DNA from: Phoebastria nigripes
Lineage: Eukaryota; Chordata; Aves; Procellariiformes; Diomedeidae
Direction of reading: 5' to 3'
NCBI GenBank assembly: GCA_035582835.1
Contig: JAYKAV010000478.1
Location: forward strand, 564,839-628,838
DNA length: 64,000 bases
Part shown: positions 11,401 to 22,900 of the stretch, one piece after another
Layout: each line of letters opens with the position of its first letter
How positions within the stretch are numbered: the first letter of the stretch is position 1
Notes under the pieces: model-generated
Databases searched by the model: none
What the model was told of the DNA's origin: nothing
The model's input: the letters and a program-made list of their open reading frames with translations, nothing else
Made by a program: the position numbers and the translations under genes

Positions 11401-12779
11401 CATCCGAAACGAATGAAGATAGTCTGCAGCATTGCACCAGGAAAAGATTAAAGTGATTAAAATGACAACCACGTCTTGAAATCTAATTAACTTTTAAGTC
11501 TGATGGGTTTCTTCCTTCCTGTTCCCAGTCATTTTAATGCTGTAGTCTCCTGTAAATGAAGGCTTATTCTCTGTTCCACGTACCATAGGATGAACTGATG
11601 CTTGTCTGGGAAATGCTGGGGCTGTAGCTGGGCCACACCAGAAGCCAGACAGTGCCAGATAGTGCTAGAGAGCTGCGGTTTGCACACAGAAAAAATGACT
11701 ATCCAAACTATTACAGAAGGCAAAATACAAAAGCTGCTGCTGTCAGACACAACGTACAGCTTGCTTTTGTACTTATATGAGTATGTTCTACCCCGTAGAA
11801 AGCTGGAGGTGGTTTTCTTTTTTCTGCTTAGAAAAAGGACTTTCANTCCCTTCCTCTCCCTGAAAGCGAAATCAATGTAACTATTGTTATGAAAATTCCC
11901 TTCCCTAACTATATAGCAACCAGTCTTTATAGTATGAAAGTGTTTTAACTTTGTTAATATAGTTCACATTATACACTGTAATGTAATGAGGAATTTTACT
12001 GGAGACTTTGGTATTGTTCATGCTTAAGTATAACAAACTAAAGGACAGCCCAGCCCTGGAAAGAAGGACTTTGCTTCTTGGAAGCTTAGAGCTGTCCGTG
12101 AAGGATAAAAGATACCCCAGAACAACCAAGATAATGCCAGCATCGTCTTGTACCTGAACGTTTGAAGGGTATAAGGACCCTGTGTAAAACCACATTCAGG
12201 GTGCCCCAGTTTGGCTGGGACACCTCACGCACATCCACTATTTACTCTTGGATCTCTCTATGTTGCGTCCTAGCCTCTCTCCTTGGTCGGCANGGGCCAG
12301 TCGCGAATTTTGGTGACCCTGTGCGCACCTATACCCTTCCTAACCTTGAAGACCTCCACTGAATGAAATTCCTTCTGTCTACAGGAAATTTATCACAGGG
12401 CTTCACTTTTTCCTAANGTTTAACTTCATCTTCCTCGCTGAAATTTAAATCCTTCGCCATCATAGTCCCATACATGCAGAAGATATTCTGGTCCTTCTCG
12501 CGGGGTCATCTTTCTCCCCCATACGAATTCTTCATCAGGTTGGGAAGGTTCCACGAGCTCATTTAGCCTTTCCTTGATCATTCTGTTCTCTTCCACTGAA
12601 TAATTACCTTTATCTCATTTTTATATTGTCTTGGGGGATCATTCTTTTTTTTTTTTCCTCGAGTAACATGTTTTTTCTGGTTTTATTTGCTCGCCAAGAT
12701 GACATTTTGAACCGTTTGCAGTCCATTGTACTTTAAAACATCCGTAGCCTTTTGCTGGGAGGAGGACGACATCTTCTTC

Positions 12780-13340
12780 ACCACCTCCGAGGGCCAGGGG
12801 CCGTTGCCGCCCCGGGGGGACCGGGGGGATGCGAGCGCCTCTGGCCGGACTGCGGTCCTCCGCGCCGCCGGGGGGCGCTGGCGCCGCCGGGTGACGTCTC
12901 CCACCGGGGCGTGGCGGATGCTGAGGGGGCCGCCCTGAGGAGGAGGTGGAGGAGGCGGCGGCGGTGACCGGCTGCGCTTGGCAGGGCCCGGCCGCCCCAC
13001 TGCCACCCCGCAGGTGAGTGGGGCCGCAGCGGTTCGCTCCGCCGTGCTTTATTCCCTTCCCGCCGCCGGCAGGATCTGCTGGGCCTCGGCGAAGGGCGCT
13101 GCGCCTGGCCGGGCCCGTCCCCGCCTTCCGCGGGGGGAGGGGGGGGCGCGGCTGGAGCCCCTTGGGCCGCTGGCAGAACAGGCCGTGCCCAGGCAGGGAG
13201 GGAGGTTCCCGGCCAGCCCGGTCTCTGCGGGGGTAGGGGTGGTTCCCTGCCTTGTGCCTGTGTCTGAACCGGACTAAGAGGTGCTCCCCTGGGCTTAAGG
13301 CGTTCACCATGGGGAGCCCCGCCGAAAACGGGGGCGGGNN
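12780..13340. promoter_or_regulatory. CpG island promoter of the golgin gene
   Basis: A sharp rise in G+C and CpG density in an otherwise AT-rich region, next to a good splice donor at 13014. It contains TGACGTCT at 12892-12899, seven of eight bases of a CRE/ATF site, and several G-rich runs. No TATA box is evident, in keeping with a housekeeping Golgi gene. It ends at the 55-base assembly gap. The transcription start cannot be fixed from sequence. Confidence 0.72.
12900..13013 (+). other. Probable non-coding exon 1 of the golgin gene (start uncertain)
   Basis: The donor CAG|GTGAGT at 13011-13019 lies inside the CpG island, and the next supported exon (16939) carries the start codon. The 5' edge is a guess; the 3' edge is supported by the near-perfect donor. 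Confidence 0.5.
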
Positions 13341-13393
13341 NNNNNNNNNNNNNNNNNNNNNNNNNNNNNNNNNNNNNNNNNNNNNNNNNNNNN
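13339..13393. other. Assembly gap, 55 N
   Basis: A run of N flanked by GGGGGCGGG on the left and GGGTGGGTGGG on the right. The G-runs on both sides suggest that a G-rich, quadruplex-prone segment failed to sequence. The true length is unknown. Confidence 0.98.
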
Positions 13394-14828
13394 GGGTGGG
13401 TGGGTTGTCGTGCACCTCCAGTCACAGGCTGCTGGTAGCATTGCACTGCAGAAGCACCAGGCAGAAGGAAGTGCAGCCGGCTGCTCTGATGGAAATAGCT
13501 AATTCTGTACACCACATACGCACCTCCGCTGGGGGCTCTGCACTGATATCCTAATTCTCCAGGGCTGGTGCACTATTAGTACTTCCCTTGTTGATACATA
13601 AGGGGAAATTGTGGTCAGTGTTATTAAGAAATAGTGTTTATAATAGACACAAGTAACAGCTATGTAAATGTACTGTTGTATTAACTTTACAGAGTGCTTG
13701 TGGTTTGATTAACACGGCTTCAGTGTTTGTGCTTCTTTGCTGTATGTCATATGTTTGTGCAGTTTTTATTCAGGAGCTTTTAAGTAAGTCATAGATGGCA
13801 CAGACCATTTGAAAACAAGTTTAACTTATTCAGCAGAAGAACCAACATCTTGGCAAGCCATCAGACAAGGATAAAAGCAAAAATGTGCAGATACAATAAG
13901 AAAATAATTATATTAAAATGCTTTTCTTTCAGTGTGCATGTTTAAAGCACAAAATTGTTCTAGAAAATGGATTTAAAATAATAAAACACTTATCTGAGTT
14001 TTTACACGCTTCTGCTATTGTCTGCTTTTCTGCTGGAGTCTTGTGGAAGAGAGGAGAAAGGGGACTACCGTTACCTTCCTTGCTAGTAAGAGGAGCGGAG
14101 TTCTGCCTCAGTGTTTTCTTCCATCGTCTGTATTTCTGCAAGAGAAGGGGGAAAGGTCCTACCTTAATAGCTTCATAGTGAGAACTCAAATGAGTGCTCT
14201 TTGAAGCCATTTTTAGTATCAGAATGATTTTTGAATAGATGTGGGGAAAGTTAGACAAACGTGAGTAGTTCTGTGGGAACCGGTGGACTGTGTCTCTGCC
14301 TGGGTAATCATCCAAATAGGTATTTGTAACAATGTAGTTCAATATTTTACGATGTAGATTGGTCACTCTCAAGCTGCGGGACTTCCGTGGCCACTTCAGT
14401 ATGAGCTGCTGATGAAATCTGTGCTGTCCGCCATTGAGTGCTCCTGAGTGCCCCTTGTACTGGGATCTGTGATATCTGACTCAGGGGAGTCAAGCAGGCT
14501 GGAAACTACTGAGATTAATAATACATGGTTAGGTTTTTTTATCTGGATTTGGCTGCAGCTAGTGCTGGGACAACAGAATGGACGAGTATGAAGGCAAAGT
14601 TGCCAATGGGACTTTTCTTTTTGGTAACATCCCATTACAATAAAAGCTGAAACTTCAGTTGCACTTTGAGCATCAGAAGAAACTTGTTTCATAAAATTAA
14701 GTGGGCCTCTGTTGTATCTTGTGGAATTTGTGAAAGGTTCGAGTATCCTGCCCGTTGTTCTTCAGTGAAGAAGAGATTAACGGAAATGAGTGCGTAGTGG
14801 ATGACAAAAGAATGGTTGTCAACACAGT

Positions 14829-14898
14829 AGAATAGAATAGAATCATATAATAGAATCAATTAGGGTGGAAAAGACCTTTAAGATCATCGAGTCCAACC
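14829..14898 (-). mobile_element. CR1 LINE 3' remnant, minus orientation
   Basis: About 70 bp with AATAGAAT/TAGAATC repeats followed by GGTGGAAAAGACCTTTAAGA and TCATCGAGTCCAACC, the reverse complement of a CR1 3' end. Extreme truncation. Confidence 0.8.
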
Positions 14899-16938
14899 AA
14901 ATATGCAAGATGCAGAGCAGGGTGAGGTACTGGCAGTGATGAAGCAAAGTGAAACCTTGAAAGCGAGGGTGAGTGGTTTGAACTTACAGGGGAAAGACAA
15001 ATTATCTGTTACTGTGAAAACTTCAGAGAGGGTAGCCGCGGATCATTTGGACTCACTGCTTCTCTTATGCTTGATGCCCGATAATGTTATGTCCAGGACA
15101 TAGGCCGCCAAAGGAAGGAAAATGGTGATAGAAAACTTAATTGAATTGTGTGTAGATGTACTGCAAGGAGAAGGGATCAAGTTGAGCGGTCCAGCATTCA
15201 GATTGCAGCTTCACCGGCTTCAGTGCTTTAACTTGCTGTCTCTAGCCCAGAAGAAAAGCAAAAAACATTATTCGTTGACTTCACCCTGGGTAAGGAAAGT
15301 CTGTTCAGTTTTGTTTCCCAGCTTGATTTGGAAAACTTGTCAATATTTAGTGTCCCTGATGTAAATAAAAACACATCAGAAAGTAACAGTTAAGGTATTC
15401 AGATAGGAATGCTGGCATGTGAAGTGAGCAAAAGCGATTGCATCAGTCAGAGCTGGAAATGAGCTAAAATATTCATAAATTAAATACGAATGTACCACCA
15501 CGTTACATCTAGCGAGTCATTTTGTCCTCTTTGTACCTGGGTAACCCGTTTATGTGTCTGGAAGTGAGCTTTTCACTGAGAACAGGTTTGATGTTATGGC
15601 TCTGGAGGAGTTATGAGAGGAGGTTTTTACTTGCAAGTTCTGTAATTCCCATCCCCAAGCCCATGTCTCATTTGTTGATTTTAATGTTAGAAAAGATTCT
15701 TAGCAGAATCCAGTTTGGCCTTGTAGATAATGTAGGCCATAGATTGCAGTCTGTGATTCCTGGTTTTAGCTTTGAAATGAAAACAGCTTTAAAAGCAGCC
15801 TCTGCTATCATTCTGCATACTTTTTAAGATAAGCTATGTGCTAATGTTTATTGTAAACTGTTTTCCAAATTTAGGACTGATCTGTGTATGCGTATTTCGT
15901 AAGTCTGTAATACAGATTAGAAAGGACAGATTATTTTCCTCTGGATGTTGCTAGTTGAGAGTGAAAATTACTGAACAGGTACAGCTTCTCTTTTCACTTC
16001 ATGCTGCTATTGGGAATATTATCCAGAGGCCAAGCAAGATATGTTAGTCTGCTCTTAAGATTATATCTCCAAGACACAATTTGGAGTTTACTGCAGGGGC
16101 TATTTTATGGACTTTGCCCATTTTTTTTCTCAACCAAGTTTGTCACTATTATTCAGTAGAAGTCTCAACCTTTGAGCTGCCTTGTTACCTACTTGGTCTT
16201 CAGGATTTTGCTTTTTGAAACCTTCTTATGGCCTATACTTGTGTTTATTAGGAAGCTACAGCTTTCCATGATCAGAAACTGCAATTATGTATATGTCTGG
16301 TACTTTGGTGCCATTTAGAAATTTGTGGTACTTGATTGTGAGCAAAAGAAGCAAGGAACACGTGCTGTTCCTGGGGTTTCAGATGCAGGCATTTTATATT
16401 CTGATCAGCAACCTCAAGGGTTGCAACACTTGTCGTATTTTTCAGACATGCAGCAGTCGCACAGCAATTAATGCAGTTTGGGGTTCTTTAATGTTTTTAG
16501 TCTTTATGTGTGATTTTATAGAAATATGCATTGATATAATCCCTGTTATATTGCAGTGGCAGGCAGTGTTTAAGGTCAGGTTAAATATTAGCAAACTATA
16601 TGTGCTTTGTATCTTCTATTTATATGTGGAAGAAGCAACTATGCTGAATAATACTTCATGACATTTACTCTTTAAAGACTTCTTTGGATTATTTTTGATA
16701 GTATTGACATTTTACTGACTAGCAGTTTTTAGAAAAGGCATATTATGCATATTTTATACATAATTTCATTATTTCTCAACAACTAGTAATGTGGTGGTGA
16801 TCAGAGGTGCTGTCAGAATTGAACAAACTAGTTTCAAGCATTTTACAGTGAGATGTGTAGAGAGAAGTAGGAGTTAATTACAGTTATCTGAGAGTCAGTG
16901 GTACTTACCGTGGTATTATTTCATTTATTTTTTCATAG

Positions 16939-16996
16939 CCATCGTGAAACTATGTGGAAATGGGGTAGTGGAGATGATTCTCCTTCCAAAACAGCA
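16939..16996 (+). CDS. GOLGB1: Golgin exon 2: start codon
   Basis: The acceptor is TTTTTTCATAG and the donor GTAAGT. The ATG at 16952 opens [15 protein letters not shown] (residues 1-15), phase 0 at the end. The short acidic GSGDD recalls the SGDDD near the human giantin N-terminus. Confidence 0.78.
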
Positions 16997-19900
16997 GTAA
17001 GTATTGAATTACTATTAAATAATATTTTCTTAAGAATTTCTGACTTAGAGAATCTTTAATTGATGATATACTAATCGTATATATTTGCTCTTTCGTAAAG
17101 AAGTTGCTTAACTAGTTTTACCATGACTCAGTTTTAGGACTCTCAAAGTCAGGTTGGGTTCTTGCTTCCTGTCTGCTTGGTATTTAATCTCTCGTGCGTA
17201 ACACAGCTGCTCTATTCCTCTTCACTGTGCTTATCTTGCTTTAAGAAAACATCTGTAGGAATTACATAAGCTTTATCCCAAGTGTGGTTTTTGTGTATAG
17301 TATGTTCAGTAGCAATATTTTGTTGCCACTAGGTTCAGAAACACTACTACTGGTTGTTATGATGCAAATCCAGTAAATGAGGGAATTCAGTTTTAGATGC
17401 CTAGATGCTTTGATGGTTTTGCTGTATTTCAAACAGATATTCGTAAACCAGTTTCTAAGATTTATCATTTCATGTATCTATCAAACTTGCTAAAAATGGT
17501 CTGGTATAGGTACATACAGTATATGTAATTTTTCGTGTTGCACTCTAATAAGATTTGCTGAATGTGTTTAAAAAAACTCAAACAAACACCAACTGATGAC
17601 TTTTTTGCAGAAGCAGTAGTGTCTGCACCATTTTGTTTGTTCAAAGTATACTTAATGTCTGCAGGCTGCAGGCTCACAAGATGCAAGAAGCATGTCGGTG
17701 ACAGATTTGACTGAACAGCTGACAAGTACTGAACAGCTGGTAACACAGCTAAAGGAGCTTGTCAGAGAGAAGGATGCTGAGCTTCGAAATAAAGATCTTC
17801 AGTTAAAGGTACCGTGCGTGTATTCTTGTCAAAAAGACTGTTTTAAAAAAACCCTTCAGTCCTGCTTATCATGAGCTGTTTTCGTAGATACAGGCTTATA
17901 TTCAGTTATAGCAACTCTAGGAACACAGGAAACGTTGGTCACAATTCGTAACAGCTGTTATGGTTGCTGGACGTTACCACTTTTTGCCAGTGTGTCTTCT
18001 GTTCCAAAATTGTAACTGGATTTGGCTGTTACACAGGCAACATGTTGCTTGCACGAGCAAGTGCACTTAATAATTGCAAGGGACAGACTGACTTTCTGAG
18101 AGCTAGAGGTGCGTGGTCATGTTAGGCTAAATATGGGGAAGAACACCATCCAAATCATTACTGGACATTTAGTGAGATGCCAGCGTACCTCAGACTGAAC
18201 TTCTGCAGATAATTTTTTATTCCTGCTTCCACTATATATGTCTTTTTGTTGTATAATGATCTTACTCTTAATGCTACTATATATTATCTTCTGCCTTTGA
18301 CTGGCATTAGGAAGGATGGAACTAGAAAGGATTTATAATCTAATATCCTGAAGACTTTTGAGGGTTTGTTATTCTTTACTCTGTTGTTTTTTAAACAGTC
18401 ATAAGGTTGGGCTGTTCCTGCAAGAGACTATTTTTACACTTTTTAAAAAATGTCTTCTGTGGACACTAACAGCCAAGTGTTAAAATATTGAATTTTCTAA
18501 AATTCATTGTAAATTAAGTTGTCTCTTTAAACAAAAAGAAATATGCTTTTATAGTATTATGAAGGTGTCTTTTTGCATCAAAAAAAAAAAATTAACTCTT
18601 CTTGTTAAAAAATCAAGCCCTGAATTTGTATTGCTATCAAGAAATAGGAAAAGTCTAACATTATAATGTGCTGGATTCTATACAATAATAATAACCATGT
18701 GCAGAAAGTTTAAATAATGAAAGGAAGGTTGTTTCATATATGCAGACCTGTTGCATGTGACATTATAATGTCTCTTCAGGGGAAAGACTGTTTTGGTAAT
18801 CACTTTAGATTTCTCTCTCTCTCTCTTTAATGGAAGAATTGAAGGATGCAGTTGTTCATGTGGCTAATTTAGTCCTTCACGACTTTGATGTTTGTAGGAG
18901 GAGAAGGAATCTGCTGATGCCAAACTTTCCAAGTTGAAGCTGCAAAACAAAGCCAAGGTTGCATCATTAACCTCACAGTTGGAAGAACTTAAGAAACAGT
19001 TATCAGTATCAGGAGGCTTAGGGGCAAAAGCAGAACAAAAAAAGGTAGGTGTCCTTACATTTTAAAGCAGAAATAATTTCTGTAAGGCTGTAGACAGTTT
19101 TGTGTGCTGGACTCAAATGTGGAACCGAGGATCAAATTTTGAGCTGAGTCAGATTAGGATCAGGGTAGACTGTGTGGGTGCTGTCAATCCATCTGTGTAT
19201 TTCTATTTCATTCTTCTTTTATCTTTCTGTAGAAATTTTGCAAATTGTACATTCCTTTCAAATTGTTTTAGTAAAAAAATTCTTACTGATCTTCATCTTA
19301 TTAGCAGCTCAAACTTTTAACACATGTGAATCAGGAAGATAAGTTTTTGAGAAGAAATGAAAATAAAACCTAACTTGTTACTTTAATGTCCAGCGTAAAA
19401 ATGGAAATATAAAAGCGTCCTTGGTAGCAAAATGTAAATTAAGTGTAGGAATGTCTCATTTAAGTGACCAGTGTTTTACTGTTAACAAAGATTCTCAGAT
19501 CAGTTTGTAGTAGCGCAGTTGTGAGAGTAGACTTGTATTTCTTCAAAATAGTGTATTTTGACTTCATACAGCTTCTAAAATAACTTTAGTGAGGCTTTAA
19601 TATTTCTAGGGCATTTGTTTTTTAAAGATGTCCTCAAAAACACACAGTAGCTAATTATTTATGCTTCTGATCTATTTTGCTAATAAAACATATTCTTAGC
19701 AATTGCACTTGATTTCTTTTGTAACGGCAAATAATTTCTATACCCCAGTAGTTATACCTACTGAAATTCTGATTGGAAACACTGTGCTTAGGAACAGTTT
19801 AATTTACACTTTTCCCCCCCAATAGTCCTTTTTTCCCCTCTGAGTTATATGGACTACACTTGCCAGATTATGTGTGTTACAGTTACAGTTGCCAGAGAAA

Positions 19901-22900
19901 ATGAATGCCCTTATTGCACATTCCAGTCCACTTTGCAGCAATAATTATCATTAATAATTTAAATACGAAGATTTTTACAAGCATGATAGAAACTCTGTGC
20001 CTGATTTTTCTAGCTTCTACGTGGAATATGTAATATATAAGAGAACTGAAACACAAACCATGAGTAAAGTCCACTTTTTCTCACCAGTATTATCTGAATA
20101 GATAGGGGTACAGAAGTCGGGTGTTACCTATTTATGGAATGCAAAACTCCCTGTTTTTGCAGGCATCAAAAGATGGCGACCAGGAAAATGCTGCGGCAAA
20201 TCGTGGGAAAATATTAGTACTGAGAAGGAGAATTGAAGAACTAGAATCCCAGATCACACAAAAAAATGAAGAGTTACAAAAAAAGGTGGTGTTTTATATG
20301 ATGCCAAGTGTGTGGCTTTTCACATTTGTGGTATAGGATTATATTTAAATATAGTTATTTAAATATATTTATATATTTAATTATATGTTACATTACTAAA
20401 CAGGTATTCTGAGAGTTTTCTGTTGAGTAGACAGAGAAGTTTATATGCTACAACCTGCCCAAGCAAAAGCAGCGAGAATTCTGTCATCGTGTCTTCAGTG
20501 AGCAGTGAATCCTCAATCATGCTTTTGTAGTCGTTTGAAAGTGAATGGAATAGGATACACAAATACAAACTTTGTGGGTTAATGTTATATTTAAATCTTG
20601 TATTTTGAACAAAAATGCTGGTTTGCTTCAATTTTTCTTGTTGCAAAAATAAGTCATAACAGGAGGAAATGTAGGCAAGGGATGATTTCACGTTATGGTT
20701 TGTAGCTGTTCTGTGCAGTGATGTGTTTTGTGGACGTGACCGTTGACTGTGGAAAGTGGCAGGCATGTGAATGCTGCACAGTTTCAGAGAGAAAGGCTTA
20801 GTAATTAAAGATTACACTTAAAATTGAACCAGGTTCTACATTTGATTGTAATTTTTTCAGTACCCTGAAACAGGCAGTAAGGAAATAATGCAGACTGTTC
20901 TTCTGTGCTGTAGATGGTGGAAGTAGAGATTACAAGCAATGTTGTCTTTTCATTTTCAGAGTGTTGAATTGGAGGCCCAGCGCTGTCGTGGGGCTGAAAT
21001 GGATGCCATGCTGGCAGAGAAAGAAAAGAAGTTAGCTGAAAGAGATGCTTATATCATCGATTTACAGATAGCATGTGGATCAAGTGGTGTTGCCAATGAA
21101 ATACTCTTGCCCAATGAAGAATTGAAGGTATATTAGCAGCTCAAATATAAAATCTCCATAGAGGTTTCAAGGAATCAACGAATTCTGATGTGTTATACGG
21201 TGGATCCTTCTCTGAAGCACAAATCCTCTGCAGTTATTCATGTGAATAAAAATTCTTTACTGATTCTTTTCATTTATGTTAGTAGATCTATATCTATTTA
21301 CTTGTTTTGTTGGTACCATTATACATATTAGTATTGACTTCAGAATCGGCTGACAAATTTCATTCAAGTGAAAACCAAACCTGCATTTTGAGTTCAGTGT
21401 TGCTTTAACTGAGGGAAGGGCCAGGAGCTGGCTTCATGATGATTACTTTATCTTTTTTCTGGGTCCGTTCTTTTAATTGTCTTTTGATTTGCATTCTAAA
21501 GAACCAGCTGGCTGTTAAAGAGTCATCACTGCAAAGCATGCAGATTCTAGTTCAGAACCTTACCAAGAAGGTTGGAGACAGTGAAGAAAAATGTAGCTTG
21601 TTCCAGGAACAGATTGAGAGTCTTAAAAATATTCAGAGCAAAGAAAGAGAGCGTTTCCAAGGAAAAGAAGCTACATACATGGAAAATGTAAGTAAACACA
21701 CTGTAAAAATATTTACATTCTTTGGTGGAAGAAGTGGTATCTTGGCTGTAGTGTTTCTATCTCAATAGTTAAGAAATGCCATTTTTAATTTGGGATGATT
21801 CTTGAGTAAAGATCTATATGGTGATCAGATGAAATGAGAATAATGAAGCAGTAGATGGTTTGTGCTGGTGATAATTGAAGTTGAAAGTTTTATGGAAGAA
21901 AGGAGTTCAAGGATGCGGCTGGTGTTTGGGCACGGAGGAACTAGTGTGTAACGGAGTGAAATGAGTTGTGCAGAATTCTATTTGAAGAACCTCCAAATAT
22001 CCCTTTCTTGTAGCACTACATTTGAAGGTACAAAAATGCACACATGCAGTGGCTGGTAGTGGTTTTGGATTATAGTAATTGTTCTTGGCACAAATGGCTA
22101 TTTGGCAGATCACTTTCACTTGTGCTGTGAGCTATATGGCACACTCTTTAGCATGGGAGCATGGAAAAAAATTGTGTTTTCCTCCTGACTGAAAAATAGC
22201 TGAAGAAGTTGGTATACTTAATGGGAAACTTTTCTAGAAGTTAGCAGCTGATTAACAGGCCAAGACAAACAATAACAACTTGTTAAGTAATACTTCAAAA
22301 AAAAAAAAAAAAAAAAAAAAGTGGAACTAGGGAGCATGTTATCCAATCCTTGATGTTACCAGGCTCTTCCAACTCTCTTGGAAGCTAAATCTCAGATTTT
22401 AATGTGATGTGCCTGATCTCTCAGCATTTGAGTTCTACCATATATGAAACTATTAATCTCAGTATTTCCCACATCATTTGATGTCTGAGTTTATTTTATC
22501 TGTAACAAAAATGCTACTTTTGATCCTGAACATGACCACACCTGTTCAGTAGCACATAGGGAATTAGTTTAGATACAGGAAAGAAAGAAAAAGACAAACA
22601 GTTAAGACTGTAAAAGCCATTTAGCTGAGCACAGTGTTGTTACTCAGATATAAATCTGGGTAAGACTTTATGTGAATTTATTCAGAGTATCATTAGCGAG
22701 ATTCCAAAAGTTACATCCAGTTCTTACAAAAATTGTAAGATAGCTAACAAAGACACGTTGGAGGTAGAATACAAGTTTTTGAGGAGGAGGCAGCTAGGTT
22801 TCAGAGCTGCCATTTGGGCTTAATTGATAGAAACTTGCTAGAAATGAACATGATCAGTGCAATCTTTTAGAAATTAGAAGTCTCAGAGCAATGGCATCCA

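Larger units (their letters stand above)
4727..12770. other. Spacer between the CD59-like gene and the golgin gene
   Basis: About 8 kb without a gene I can support. It holds one CR1 fragment on + (about 5321-5587) and a nested pair of CR1 fragments on - (about 7611-8458). Two longer minus-strand open frames, 7164-7499 and 10412-10876, are treated as doubtful and listed among the findings. The remainder is unremarkable AT-rich sequence. Confidence 0.5.
13014..16938 (+). other. Intron 1 of the golgin gene
   Basis: A 3.9-kb intron holding the rest of the CpG island, the N run at 13339-13393 and one short CR1 remnant at 14829-14898. Open frames at 14903-15103, 15122-15364, 15522-15827 and 16287-16661 show no family features and are treated as chance. 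Confidence 0.55.

Noticed and set aside
12639..13515. Minus-strand frames of about 245-258 codons and a 107-codon frame at 12683-13006
   Set aside because: The two long frames run through the N gap, and all are Pro/Arg/Gly-rich, as expected from a GC-rich CpG island in any frame. A divergent transcript from the island is possible but not shown.
16287..16661. 124-codon + frame in golgin intron 1
   Set aside because: Hydrophobic AT-rich composition expected by chance; no acceptor or phase that fits the neighbouring exons.
22287..22330. A-run as the tail of a processed retrocopy
   Set aside because: No gene-like sequence upstream on the + strand and no target-site duplication seen.
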